The notes under the pieces: generated by a model | Database searches by the model: none | What the model saw: the letters and a program-made list of their open reading frames with translations, nothing else | Told to the model about the DNA's origin: nothing | Shown here: positions 15,081 through 23,941 of the stretch, piece by piece | How the letters are laid out: every line of letters begins with the position of its first letter | Position numbering within the stretch: position 1 is the first letter of the stretch | Position numbers and translations under genes: made by a program | Assembly (NCBI GenBank): GCA_002973575.1 | Contig: PVEQ01000026.1 | Coordinates: forward strand, 1-37,470 | Direction of reading: 5' to 3' | DNA from: Sediminibacterium magnilacihabitans | GTDB taxonomy: Bacteria; Bacteroidota; Bacteroidia; Chitinophagales; Chitinophagaceae | DNA: 37,470 nt

Positions 15081-15545
15081 ATGAACGACGAACCCTTGAG
15101 TAAACGTTGGTACCTCACCAGTGTGCTCACCAACCGATGCCCGCGTTGCAGGGAAGGCAAAATCTTTAAAACCGATAATGCGTATAAGCTGAAGGAAAAC
15201 ACCAAAATGCATGAGCGCTGCCCTGTATGCGGACAACCCACCGAAATTGAAGTAGGCTTCTACTATGGTACAGGTTATGTAAGCTATGCCCTTTCTATTG
15301 CATTTCTTGTGGCAACATTTGTTGCCTGGAAAGTATTGATCGGCATGACGTTCAGCATTGATGATAACCGGATTTTCTATTGGATGTTCACATCCATCGT
15401 ACTGCTTTTCCTGGCCCAACCCCTGATCATGCGCCTCTCCCGAACCCTTTGGCTGAGCTGGTTTGTTAAATACGATCCCCACTGGCGCAACCACCCGCAT
15501 CAGGCGCCCGAAAGAATTGTTCCTGAACAGATGAATAACTGGTAG
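15081..15545 (+). CDS. DUF983 family membrane protein
   Basis: 154 residues from the ATG at 15081, 31 bases after murF; a longer upstream frame overlaps murF and was rejected. Two CxxC pairs (Cys20/Cys23 in RCPRCREGK and Cys47/Cys50 in RCPVCGQ) form a likely zinc knuckle. They are followed by FYYGTGYVSYALSIAF and two membrane helices, then a short C-terminal tail ending WRNHPHQAPERIVPEQ. This is the standard layout of DUF983 proteins, whose function is not known. It is probably the last gene of the hicAB-murF transcript, which ends at the palindromic terminator at 15690. Confidence 0.88.
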   Translation: MNDEPLSKRWYLTSVLTNRCPRCREGKIFKTDNAYKLKENTKMHERCPVCGQPTEIEVGFYYGTGYVSYALSIAFLVATFVAWKVLIGMTFSIDDNRIFYWMFTSIVLLFLAQPLIMRLSRTLWLSWFVKYDPHWRNHPHQAPERIVPEQMNNW

Positions 15546-15558
15546 TACCCTCTTTTAA

Positions 15559-15679
15559 CCGTCATCTTGAGGTCGTCATCATGAGCGCACTTCGATCGTC
15601 ATCCTGAGCGCAGCCGAGGGATCTGCCCGAACTTTCGGCAGGTCCTTCGACTCGCTTCGCTCGCTCAGGATGACGATAA
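15559..15679. repeat. GC-rich interspersed repeat, copy 4
   Basis: Units CGTCATCTTGAG, CGTCATCATGAGCG and CGTCATCCTGAGCGCAGCCG are followed by the central GGGATCTGCC...GGCAGGTCC inverted pair and GACTCGCTTCGCTCGCTCAG. It lies between the convergent DUF983 and TonB-receptor genes, 13 bases after the DUF983 stop. Confidence 0.85.
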
Positions 15680-15689
15680 TAGATAATAA

Positions 15690-15731
15690 AAAAAACTTTG
15701 CCCTGGGCTTAAGCCCAGGGCAAAGTTTTTT
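15690..15731. terminator. Bidirectional terminator built on the 30-base palindrome, copy B
   Basis: The perfect 30-base palindrome (15696-15725) is flanked by an A run on the left and a T run on the right, extending perfect symmetry to 42 bases. With A and T tracts on both sides of a GC-rich stem it should terminate transcription from both the DUF983 side and the TonB-receptor side. Confidence 0.8.
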
Positions 15732-15747
15732 ATTCCTAAAGTATCAA

Positions 15748-18700
15748 TTAGAAGTTATACTTAATTCCAAACTGTCCCTGCCAACGGGAGTTGATAGGAT
15801 CTACAGTATAGTAGTGACCATCCAAACCGGTAGGCTTGTTGAAATAGAAAGCCGGGTTATAACCACTTGAAGGCTTACCAATAGGCACAATACCTGTCGG
15901 GTTCTTCGCAGTGATCAAAGCAGGATTGGTATTAGACGGATCTGCTGCAAAAGTGAGCAGGTTCACCGTATAGTTGTTCACATTGGTAACGAATGTGATA
16001 TGTCCCCAGTCGTTGTTGATCAGGTTCAGCACGTTGAAGATATCCATGCTGAGCTGCAGTGTTTGCTTGGGATTTTTCTTGCTCAGTCTGAATTCGTGCA
16101 TCAGTTTCAGATCCAACTCGTGGTTCCAGGGTGTGCGCAACGCATTCCTTTCTGCATACTGACCTCTCCTGGTGCTCAGGTATTTATCGCCTGAGATCAG
16201 CGCATTCAGATCAGCCCACTGCTGTGCGGCAGTATAAGAACCATTATCGATCAACTTGATATCGTTCTGGTCTTTAGGGATATAAGGCAGGTTGGCATTC
16301 GCAGCGTTGTTGAAAGGGTTACCACCTGAAGCATACACTACTGAGTAAGGGCTGCCTGACTGACCGGCATAGAAGAAGTTCAGTGAAGTAGCATTCATCT
16401 GGTTCCATACCAGGGTACCACCCAATGTAGCTACGATACGATCGCGCAGATCGAAGTTAGAGTAAGCCAGTTGGGGACTATTGGGTACAATGGCAGGGTT
16501 TACTTCGAAGTTAGACTGGAAAGAGTTACGGATACCGTTGCTCAGGTCTTTACTCACACCATAAGTATAAGCAGCGCTCCAGTTCAGGTTCAGGAAGTGG
16601 GTACCTACCCTGATGTTGTTGGTAGTCTTGCTCAATTGTGCAGTAAGGTTGTAACGGTAACCTTCCGTGGTATTGCTTAAGAAATAAGCGTTGGAATAAC
16701 CACCATACAGTTTACCTCCGGTATAAACGGGGGACTGTGTAGGTCCGGTGCTATAATATTCTGCCTGGTCTTTGATGTTGATCTGTTGGAACTTCACATC
16801 ATAGAGGGTCTTGGTGTACATACCTTCCAGTGTTAATTTATAGCCGTTGCCGAATTTGAAATCAGCAGCCAGGCTTGAACGCCAGATGGTAGGCAGTTTG
16901 AAGTTATTGTCGATGATGTCCACCTCACGGGTAGCGCTGGCGCTGGGTCCACCGTATTTATTTACAGTGTCTTTCAGGTACAGCGGATTAACAGCCAGGG
17001 GAACAGTAGTACCGGAAGCAGGCTTGTAATCGATGTTGCCGTATACAGTACCATTCAGGGTATAAGCATATCCGAGCCATGCAAAAGGCATACGGCCTAC
17101 GAAGATACCAGTACCGCCACGCAATACTACAGACTGGTTACCATTGATATCCCAGTTGAAACCAATACGGGGAGAGATGGTAGCCTGACCCAGCCATTTG
17201 TTGTTCAGCTGAGAGAACGGCGTATTGGTATAAGTAGGGTTAGTTGAATTATTAGCAGGAACCGTATTCAAAGCCGGATCGGTTGTAGGCTGATTACCCA
17301 CAGCTGAATAATCTACGCGGATACCCGGAGTAACTTTGAACTTAGGACTGGCAGTGATCTCATCCTGTGCATACACACTCAACAATGCCACTTTGAAAGG
17401 ATTGGGCGGGTTGTTGTACAGGGCGTTCCTGTCGTTCGGATATTTAGGATCGGTAGTGAAGGCGCCGCGGATACGGGTAGGCTGATCGGCCTGGAAACCT
17501 TTCACATCTTTATATTCCCAACGGCCATTCCATGAGTTGATGAAACCATAAGTAAGGTTATAGAACTCATTATGCGTACCGAAAGTGAACTTATTGACAC
17601 CGGTAGTATAAGTAACGTTATCGCTCAGTTCAACAGTTTGCTGCTTCATATTATAGATAGAAGCTTCCCTCCAGGTACCAGCCCAGATACGGCCGCTACC
17701 AATATCCATGAAGGGCGACAATACGCCGGGGAAATCGCGGTACTCATGTACGTTGATATAGCTGGCATTGAACTGGTTGTTCAGGTTGTTGCTGAGCTTG
17801 CTTTTCAGTTCGGCTACCAGGTTTATGTTCTTGGTATGCTGGGTAAAGTCGGTTGAAGAGAACTGGAAGTTGGTGGTGCTGCGCTCGAGGTTATTACCCC
17901 ATCCATTCGTATAGATGGCGCGCAGGGTAAGGCTGTTCCTGTTGTTCAGGTTGAAGTCCAAACGCGCGAACAGCTTATCACTGTTGGTGAAGATCTTATA
18001 TTTATCGTAAGAACCTACATCGTATCCTTTGCTCTGCAGTTGTGCCTGGATGGCCTGTGCTTCTGCAACGGTGATGGCAGCTCCGGGATCGCCTGCATTA
18101 TAGAAAGTAGGCTCCTGGCGGCGGGTCTGTTCGAAGTTTACGATGAAGAACGCTTTGTTTTTAGCGATCGGACCGCTTACGGTAGCGCCATATTGGTAAT
18201 CGTAGAAATCAGAACCGATCTTGGTTTTGAGACCGTCTACGCTTTTACCGGTAAGGGTTTGGTTACGGCCATAACCGTATACAGATCCGTGGAAATCGTT
18301 GGTACCGCTCTTGGTAACGGCGTTTACGCTACCACCGGTAAAGTTACCCAGCTTCACATCGTAAGGAGCCAGTTGAACCTGTACTTCCTGGATCACATCG
18401 AGACTGTAAGGGTTGGTACGGGTACCGGCGCCGGCAGAACCAGCCTGGCCGCCACCACTCACGCCACCAAAAGAGTTACTGAAGCCGATGGCATCGTTGT
18501 TGATGGCGCCGTCTACAGTAAGGTTGTTGTAGCGGAAGTTGGTTCCTGCAAAAGAGTTGTTATTAGAAGCGGGAGTCAGACGGGTAAAGTCAGACAAGCT
18601 CCTGCCCAATGTAGGCAGGGTATTCAGTTGCCTGCTTCCAACGGTTACGCCGCCCTGTACTTGTTTCCTTCCGGCCCCTGTAACAGTTACTTCTGTAAGT

Positions 18701-19047
18701 GTGTTGGTAGAGCTGATAAGGTTAACGTTCAGGTCGGGGTTGCTGCCGAGGGTCAGGTTCACATCGTTCATCACTTCTTCTTTGAAGCCTATGAAAGAGA
18801 TTTTGATGGTGTAAGGACCGCCCGCTTTAAGGTTGGGAACGGTGAAAATGCCTTTACTGTTAGTTTGGGTGGTGGTTACGAAACCGGTGGGCTCGTGTTT
18901 AATGGTTACCACGGCTCCGGCAACGAATGCGCCTTTGGCTTCTTTAACATGGCCACTAAGGGTAGCCGATGTTTCCTGGGCCTGCAGCGTGACTGAAAAA
19001 AGCAGAACTGCCAATACAGACAATGCTACTTGCAGCTTTTTAAACAT
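15748..19047 (-). CDS. TonB-dependent receptor, Oar-like, with carboxypeptidase-regulatory domain
   Basis: 1099 residues. Signal peptide to about residue 23 (LFSVTLQAQ). A carboxypeptidase-regulatory-like beta domain covers ~25-115 (ATLSGHVKEAKGAFVAGAVV). The plug region includes LPTLGRSLSDFTRLTP, LTVDGAINNDA and SLDVIQEVQVQLAPYDVKLG with GGSVNAVTKSGTN. A long 22-strand-type barrel ends in the aromatic FGIKYNF. The GNFTGGSVNAVTKSGTN plug motif and overall size match Oar-type receptors, outer-membrane proteins involved in TonB-linked transport or secretion; the substrate is unknown. No SusD partner is adjacent. Three 11-base tandem repeats lie just upstream of the start. Confidence 0.92.
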   Translation of the reverse strand: MFKKLQVALSVLAVLLFSVTLQAQETSATLSGHVKEAKGAFVAGAVVTIKHEPTGFVTTTQTNSKGIFTVPNLKAGGPYTIKISFIGFKEEVMNDVNLTLGSNPDLNVNLISSTNTLTEVTVTGAGRKQVQGGVTVGSRQLNTLPTLGRSLSDFTRLTPASNNNSFAGTNFRYNNLTVDGAINNDAIGFSNSFGGVSGGGQAGSAGAGTRTNPYSLDVIQEVQVQLAPYDVKLGNFTGGSVNAVTKSGTNDFHGSVYGYGRNQTLTGKSVDGLKTKIGSDFYDYQYGATVSGPIAKNKAFFIVNFEQTRRQEPTFYNAGDPGAAITVAEAQAIQAQLQSKGYDVGSYDKYKIFTNSDKLFARLDFNLNNRNSLTLRAIYTNGWGNNLERSTTNFQFSSTDFTQHTKNINLVAELKSKLSNNLNNQFNASYINVHEYRDFPGVLSPFMDIGSGRIWAGTWREASIYNMKQQTVELSDNVTYTTGVNKFTFGTHNEFYNLTYGFINSWNGRWEYKDVKGFQADQPTRIRGAFTTDPKYPNDRNALYNNPPNPFKVALLSVYAQDEITASPKFKVTPGIRVDYSAVGNQPTTDPALNTVPANNSTNPTYTNTPFSQLNNKWLGQATISPRIGFNWDINGNQSVVLRGGTGIFVGRMPFAWLGYAYTLNGTVYGNIDYKPASGTTVPLAVNPLYLKDTVNKYGGPSASATREVDIIDNNFKLPTIWRSSLAADFKFGNGYKLTLEGMYTKTLYDVKFQQINIKDQAEYYSTGPTQSPVYTGGKLYGGYSNAYFLSNTTEGYRYNLTAQLSKTTNNIRVGTHFLNLNWSAAYTYGVSKDLSNGIRNSFQSNFEVNPAIVPNSPQLAYSNFDLRDRIVATLGGTLVWNQMNATSLNFFYAGQSGSPYSVVYASGGNPFNNAANANLPYIPKDQNDIKLIDNGSYTAAQQWADLNALISGDKYLSTRRGQYAERNALRTPWNHELDLKLMHEFRLSKKNPKQTLQLSMDIFNVLNLINNDWGHITFVTNVNNYTVNLLTFAADPSNTNPALITAKNPTGIVPIGKPSSGYNPAFYFNKPTGLDGHYYTVDPINSRWQGQFGIKYNF

Positions 19048-19077
19048 ACTAAGGTGTTTTTAATTTCGCTGCAAAAT

Positions 19078-19110
19078 TGTTACCATAATGTTACCTGAAT
19101 GTTAACAGAA
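19078..19110. promoter_or_regulatory. Three tandem 11-base repeats upstream of the TonB-dependent receptor
   Basis: TGTTACCATAA (19078-19088), TGTTACCTGAA (19089-19099) and TGTTAACAGAA (19100-19110) follow each other without gaps, about one DNA helical turn apart. A further TGTTAGTGCAT starts at 19114 and an inverted GGTAACATTAAC lies at 19128-19139. The array starts 31 bases before the receptor start codon and may be a regulator-binding array. Confidence 0.5.
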
Positions 19111-19169
19111 GGCTGTTAGTGCATATTGGTAACATTAACTTAACACAGAAGAACTGAGGTACCCTTGCT

Positions 19170-19355
19170 ACGTCATCCTGAGCATCCCTTATTTCCGTCA
19201 TCCTGAGCGAGCGAAGAACGTCATCCTGAGCGAGCGAAGCGAGTCGAAGGACCTGCCAGAGATTCGGGCAGATCCCTCGGCTGCCCCTTCGACTCGCTTC
19301 GCTCGCTCAGGGTGACGTTGCTCGGGATGACGATCGAAGAACGCTCAGGATGACG
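19170..19355. repeat. GC-rich interspersed repeat, copy 5 (3' of clc)
   Basis: The longest copy, with repeated CGTCATCCTGAGC units, a GAGCGAAGAACG unit, the central GGACCTGCC...GGCAGATCC inverted pair and GACTCGCTTCGCTCGCTCAG. Its right end (GCTCAGGATGACGC) contains the stop codon of the CLC gene. Confidence 0.85.
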
Positions 19356-20637
19356 CACCTGTTTTAGTGCTCATTACCCGCTGGGCGCGGTAAATACCGG
19401 AGTGACCACTGAAATAATAAGCGGTGAAACAGGCTATTGCATAGTAAAGGGTGTACTCGCCGCCAAACAGTTCAATACCCATCAAAGTACAAGCGATGGG
19501 CGTATTGGTGGCGCCGGCAAAGACGGCGATAAAGCCCAGTCCGGCCATAAGATCAATGGGCGCGCCGGTAAGCGTGGCAATGGCATTGCCCAGGGCGGCG
19601 CCGATGAAAAACAGGGGCGTCACCTCTCCTCCTTTAAAACCAGTGCCAATGGTAATAGCGGTGAACAGCAGTTTCCAAAACCAACTGGTATAGCCGGCAC
19701 CTCCGGGCTGGAAAGAAGACACAATGCTCACGCCATTCGTATGTGCACTTGTAACGCCCAATCCCAGGTAATCGGAAGTACCCAGTACCAATGTTAGCAC
19801 TATAATGATACATCCGCCGGCAAAAGGAATCAGCCAGGGCGTTTTGATGTATTGCGTGCTGTACTTTTTGATGTTGCGAGACAGTTCGGCAAAAAAGAAC
19901 CCAGCCAGCCCGAAACATATACCAGCGAGGATCACTTTCATGAGCAGTATCCCGTTGAAATGCAGGTATGGCAACAGATGTGCCGCTGCTGCCTGCAAAG
20001 GGGCGATGGCATAATGCGTATGCCGGATACCCCATGCGCTACAGGTGATATCGGCCAGGAAAGCAGCTATAAAGCAGGGCAACAGGGCCGTATGGTTGAT
20101 GCGGCCAACTGCCAGTACTTCCAGCGCAAAGATGGCGCCTGTTAGAGGGGTACCGAAAACAGCCCCGAAGCCGGCAGCCATTCCCGCCATCAGTAATATG
20201 CGCAGGTCGCTCCTGTTGAGCCGCATCCATTTACCGAGGAGTCCTGCCATACTGCCGCCCATTTGAACAGCCGTTCCTTCCCTGCCAGCCGAGCCTCCGA
20301 ATAAATGGGTGATGAGTGTAGAGATCAATACCAGTGGCGTCATGCGCGCCGGCACGCCTCCGCCCGGCTCATGAATTTCCTCCATAATGAGGTTATTGCC
20401 CGCTTCGGCATTCTTACCGGTGTATTTATACAGGAAGAAAATCAGCACACCTGCTACCGGCAATAAGAAAAGCAGCCACTCATGCTGCTCCCGCATGGTT
20501 GTTACTTTATCGAGCAACCACAGAAACAAAGCCACCAGCGAACCCACCAGCACAGCCAATGGCAAAGCATAAGCCGACCATTTCAGCAAATGCAAAAAGA
20601 TCGATAACTGTTCAAAAGAAGATTTGATTTTTTTCAT
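19345..20637 (-). CDS. CLC-family anion channel/antiporter
   Basis: 430 residues with about ten hydrophobic helices, the size of a bacterial CLC without CBS domains. The gating motif is [15 protein letters not shown], with the glutamate of the GREG triplet present and Thr after it instead of Pro. The filter loop expected as GSGIP reads GGGVP, and the [16 protein letters not shown] motif lies in the second half. CLC proteins move chloride or, in one clade, fluoride across the membrane. The altered motifs leave the ion unclear. Last gene of the minus-strand operon, 38 bases after hepT. The C-terminal ASS residues and TGA come from the interspersed repeat (19345-19355). No fluoride-riboswitch-like leader is possible in the 38-base gap. 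Confidence 0.88.
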   Translation of the reverse strand: MKKIKSSFEQLSIFLHLLKWSAYALPLAVLVGSLVALFLWLLDKVTTMREQHEWLLFLLPVAGVLIFFLYKYTGKNAEAGNNLIMEEIHEPGGGVPARMTPLVLISTLITHLFGGSAGREGTAVQMGGSMAGLLGKWMRLNRSDLRILLMAGMAAGFGAVFGTPLTGAIFALEVLAVGRINHTALLPCFIAAFLADITCSAWGIRHTHYAIAPLQAAAAHLLPYLHFNGILLMKVILAGICFGLAGFFFAELSRNIKKYSTQYIKTPWLIPFAGGCIIIVLTLVLGTSDYLGLGVTSAHTNGVSIVSSFQPGGAGYTSWFWKLLFTAITIGTGFKGGEVTPLFFIGAALGNAIATLTGAPIDLMAGLGFIAVFAGATNTPIACTLMGIELFGGEYTLYYAIACFTAYYFSGHSGIYRAQRVMSTKTGASS

Positions 20638-20675
20638 GCAGACCGATAAAACTGAGCACAGTCATCCCTAAACCT

Positions 20676-21020
20676 TTATTCTTTGATAATTTGTTCTATA
20701 AAATCAAGTAGATCTGGCAACTTACGAGATACTATATCCCACACTATGTCATAATCTACTCCAAAATAATCGTGTATGAGTTTGTGGCGTGTGCTGATGA
20801 TTTTTCGCCATTCAATTTCCGGATGATCAGATTTGAAATCAGGATCTAGTTTATTGCTTGCTTCGCCTACTATTTCTAAACTGCGCACGATAGCCCGTGA
20901 CAAAACAGGATCATTAATTACTGTTTCCTTTGTTTTGTCTTGAGTAGCTTTTAAAACAAAAGAAATTTCATCAGCTATATGTTTCAGTAATTCCAGATCA
21001 GATGGCGACATGCTCTGCAC
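20676..21020 (-). CDS. hepT: HepT-like HEPN toxin (DUF86)
   Basis: 114 residues, helical throughout. The HEPN catalytic motif Rx4HxY is intact: Arg78, His83 and Tyr85 in RHKLIHDYFG. HepT is an RNase toxin that is inactivated when MntA adds AMP units to the tyrosine of this motif. Its 5' end overlaps mntA by 23 bases (14 if Met4 is the start), so both are made from one transcript in the order antitoxin then toxin. It lies inside an operon with glycosidase and CLC genes. No lesion is seen, in contrast to other toxins of this window. Confidence 0.9.
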   Translation of the reverse strand: MQSMSPSDLELLKHIADEISFVLKATQDKTKETVINDPVLSRAIVRSLEIVGEASNKLDPDFKSDHPEIEWRKIISTRHKLIHDYFGVDYDIVWDIVSRKLPDLLDFIEQIIKE

Positions 21021-21309
21021 GTTTTAGAATATGTGGGCCTATGAATTTGTTCAGTGACTGGGGCGTTACCAACTCGACCCTTCTGCCAAGCAGGTCCTCC
21101 AGGAAAAAAGACAACTCCATAAAGTTGTCGTAAGTTTTTCTTTGAGGGTCAAAATTAACCAGCAAATCCACATCGCTCTCCGGACCTGGTATACCTCGAG
21201 CAAAAGATCCAAAAAGACTCAGGCTCTCTACGCCATAAGATTTGATCTTAGACCCATTGGCTTTTAACATCAAAAGCAGGTTATTCTTATCCTGAACAGG
21301 CTCTTTCAT
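20998..21309 (-). CDS. mntA: MntA-like AMP-transferring antitoxin
   Basis: 103 residues. The minimal nucleotidyltransferase signature is complete: Gly34-Ser35, Asp46 and Asp48 in LFGSFARGIPGPESDVDLLV, with the following ELVTPQSLN strand. MntA transfers AMP to HepT and so blocks its RNase activity. Its ATG overlaps the stop of the upstream glycosidase gene as ATGA (21306-21309), so its translation is probably coupled to the glycosidase. This is unusual for a TA pair, which would normally have its own promoter. Confidence 0.9.
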   Translation of the reverse strand: MKEPVQDKNNLLLMLKANGSKIKSYGVESLSLFGSFARGIPGPESDVDLLVNFDPQRKTYDNFMELSFFLEDLLGRRVELVTPQSLNKFIGPHILKRAEHVAI

Positions 21310-23927
21310 GGGTCTAAGATACTACTTTCAGAAAGCATATCCGCGATCAGCGCCGTCCATCCGGTTTGGTGACTGGCACCTACTCCATGGGAATCATCAC
21401 CATGAAAATACTCATAAAACAATACCAGCTCTTCGTTGCCGGGCCGCTCATAAAACCAGCTGTGCCTGCCATGTACCGGCCTTTTTCCATTGGCATCTTT
21501 GGTAAAGATACGGATCAACCTTTGGCGCAACGCTGCCGCTACTGCTTCGAGGTTCATAAAATTGCCCGAATGCTGCGGGAATTCAACGCGCAGGTCGTTG
21601 CCATAAAAGGCGCCGTATTTTTCTATGGATTTTACCAGTAAATAATTGATGGGCATCCATACCGGACCCCGCCAGTTGGAGTTGCCGCCAAACAATCCGG
21701 AAGTGGAATCGCCCGGATCGTAGCTCACTTCATAATCGTTGCCTTCGATGTTTATCCGGTAAGGATGGTCTTTATAATATTGGGAAAGCGCACGCACCCC
21801 GCCGGGTGACAGGAATTCCGATTCATCCAGCAGTTTAGACAACAAAGCCGTTAACTTATCTGTATCGACCAGGGAGAAAAGAAGCGTATCCGGATCTTTT
21901 CTTTCTGCATAGGCTTTATAATGATGGATGGTTTCTTCATAATGATTGAACCAGTTCCTTCTTTTCTCAAAACCCGGCAAGCGGCTGCACTGCTCTTTAG
22001 TCAGTATTGATACCGCAAACAGAGGCACCAACCCTACCGCCGACCTGATCTTCAGCGGCACGGGCGCTTTTCCATATAAGCTCAGCACATCATAAAAAAA
22101 ACGATCTCCTTCGTCCCACAGGCCCAGGTGATTGGCGGCATCGGCGATCAATATAAAATGCTCATAAAACTTGGTGACCATGTCTTCAAAAGCCAGGTCT
22201 TCCGTGGCAATCTCAACGGCCATGTCGAACAAATGCAGTGCATACATGGCCATCCAAGCAGTGGCATCCGTTTGTTCCAGCTCCACTTCATCGGGCAACT
22301 GGCTGCTGCGGTTGAAGACGCCGATATTATCTAACCCTAAAAAGCCTCCGCTGAAAATATTATTCCCGTTCAGGTCTTTACGGTTCACCCACCAGGTAAA
22401 ATTCACTACCAGCTTCTGGAAGATCTTTTTAAGGAATGTGATATCGCCCTTGCCGGTTCTTTGCTTTTCTATCTGGTATACCTGCAACGCGGCGAATGCC
22501 TGTACCGGCGGATTCACATCACTGAAATTCCATTCATAAGCCGGCATTTGTCCATTTGGGTTCATGTACCATTCCCTCGTAAGCAATATCAATTGATGCT
22601 TGGCAAACTGCGGATCAATGATGGCCATGGGTATGCAATGAAAAGCCAGGTCCCAGGCCGCATACCAGGGATATTCCCATTTATCGGGCATGAGAATCAC
22701 ATCGGCGTTCTTGATGTTCTTCCAGCCGGCATTCCGGCCTTGCTGTCTTGCAGCAGCAGCCGGACTGACGCCGTCTGAGGATGCCAGCCAGTCTTCTACA
22801 TCGTAGTGATAATATTGTTTACTCCAAAGCAGACTGGCGAAGGCTTTGCGCTGCAGGGCGGCAAGAGAAGGATCTGTTTGCGCGGGGAAGACTGACCGGT
22901 AGAAATCATCCGCCTCCTGTTGGCGCGCTGCAAACAATTGCGGCAGCCTCTCATCAAAAGGCGTTTCGGTTTGATGGCTTGTAATGCGCGCATAGATCAA
23001 CTGGCTGGCGCCGGGTGCAATGGTTAGTTCATATACAGCCGCACATTTGGTGCCCGTTGGTTGTTGCGCCAGCAGTTCCCTGTTCTTGCCATCTATCACC
23101 GCATCATGAAAAGCATCTTTGACAAAAGGCGATGGGTTGGGCCGGCCGAACAAGCGTTCCGTGTTGGTCTCATTTTCTGTAAAGAAGATGGCTTGTGGTT
23201 GTTGCACATAATAGTAATAGGTGCCAAGGTCTTCGTGAGTCGCCTTTACCGTTTGTTCGTTGATCCGTTGCAGTTGCGGTTTTTGTTGCATCTGGCCATA
23301 CTGCCATTTGTTGAAGAACCATAGTGTGGGCAATACAGTTATAGTAGCGGCATTCTTGCCTTTGTTGGCAACCTCTAGGCAAATGGAAATATCTTCGCTG
23401 TCTTGTTTGGCATACGTAACCGATACATCGAAATAAGCATCCTGGTCGAAAATGCCTGTATCGAGCAACTCATACTCTTCTTCGAATTTATTCCTGTTCT
23501 TGTTTGTATTAACGAGGTCTTCATAAGGAAATGCCTGTTGCGGATACTTGTACAGGTATTTCATATAATAGTGCGAAGGCAGGTTATCGAGGTAATAATA
23601 CAGTTCCTTGACGTCTTCGCCATGATTGCCTTCGTTATTGGTGAGTCCGAACAGGCGCTCTTTCAATATGGGATCTTTGCCGTTCCACAACGCTACGGCA
23701 AAGCACAATTGCTGCCGGTAATCCGATATACCGGCGAGCCCGTCTTCCCCCCACCGGTATACGCGGCTGCGGGCATGGTCGTGCGGAAAATAATTCCACG
23801 CATCGCCGTTTTCGCTATAGTCTTCCCGAACAGTGCCCCATTGTCTTTCGCTGAGGTAAGGGCCCCATTCTTCCAACGGCACTTCCTTACCGGCATTCTT
23901 TTCTAACCGTTCCTGTTCTGCTGTCAT
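21306..23927 (-). CDS. GH63-like glycosidase (MGH1-type (alpha/alpha)6 barrel)
   Basis: 873 residues with no clear signal peptide, so probably cytoplasmic. The N-terminal part has WNYFPHDHARSRVYRWGEDG, and a beta-rich region follows. The catalytic barrel contains EYPWYAAWDLAFH, with the Asp as likely general acid, GGFLGLDNIGVFNR, GNSNWRGPVWMPINYL, and the C-terminal HSWFYERPGNEELVLFYEYF with SHQTGWTALIADML. Bacterial GH63 proteins of this length act on glucosides such as mannosyl- or glucosylglycerate or short alpha-glucans; the substrate here is unknown. It lies 14 bases after the SDR gene and overlaps mntA by four bases. Confidence 0.88.
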   Translation of the reverse strand: MTAEQERLEKNAGKEVPLEEWGPYLSERQWGTVREDYSENGDAWNYFPHDHARSRVYRWGEDGLAGISDYRQQLCFAVALWNGKDPILKERLFGLTNNEGNHGEDVKELYYYLDNLPSHYYMKYLYKYPQQAFPYEDLVNTNKNRNKFEEEYELLDTGIFDQDAYFDVSVTYAKQDSEDISICLEVANKGKNAATITVLPTLWFFNKWQYGQMQQKPQLQRINEQTVKATHEDLGTYYYYVQQPQAIFFTENETNTERLFGRPNPSPFVKDAFHDAVIDGKNRELLAQQPTGTKCAAVYELTIAPGASQLIYARITSHQTETPFDERLPQLFAARQQEADDFYRSVFPAQTDPSLAALQRKAFASLLWSKQYYHYDVEDWLASSDGVSPAAAARQQGRNAGWKNIKNADVILMPDKWEYPWYAAWDLAFHCIPMAIIDPQFAKHQLILLTREWYMNPNGQMPAYEWNFSDVNPPVQAFAALQVYQIEKQRTGKGDITFLKKIFQKLVVNFTWWVNRKDLNGNNIFSGGFLGLDNIGVFNRSSQLPDEVELEQTDATAWMAMYALHLFDMAVEIATEDLAFEDMVTKFYEHFILIADAANHLGLWDEGDRFFYDVLSLYGKAPVPLKIRSAVGLVPLFAVSILTKEQCSRLPGFEKRRNWFNHYEETIHHYKAYAERKDPDTLLFSLVDTDKLTALLSKLLDESEFLSPGGVRALSQYYKDHPYRINIEGNDYEVSYDPGDSTSGLFGGNSNWRGPVWMPINYLLVKSIEKYGAFYGNDLRVEFPQHSGNFMNLEAVAAALRQRLIRIFTKDANGKRPVHGRHSWFYERPGNEELVLFYEYFHGDDSHGVGASHQTGWTALIADMLSESSILDP

Positions 23928-23941
23928 ACAACTTATTTGAG

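Noticed and set aside
18040..18996. A 318-residue plus-strand open frame
   Set aside because: Antisense to the N-terminal part of the TonB-dependent receptor, with no recognisable protein features.
5895..19355. GC-rich repeats as a possible CRISPR array
   Set aside because: The units are dispersed between genes, are palindromic, and lack regular spacers or cas genes.
20638..20675. Fluoride riboswitch before the CLC gene
   Set aside because: The gap to hepT is only 38 bases and shows no riboswitch-like structure.
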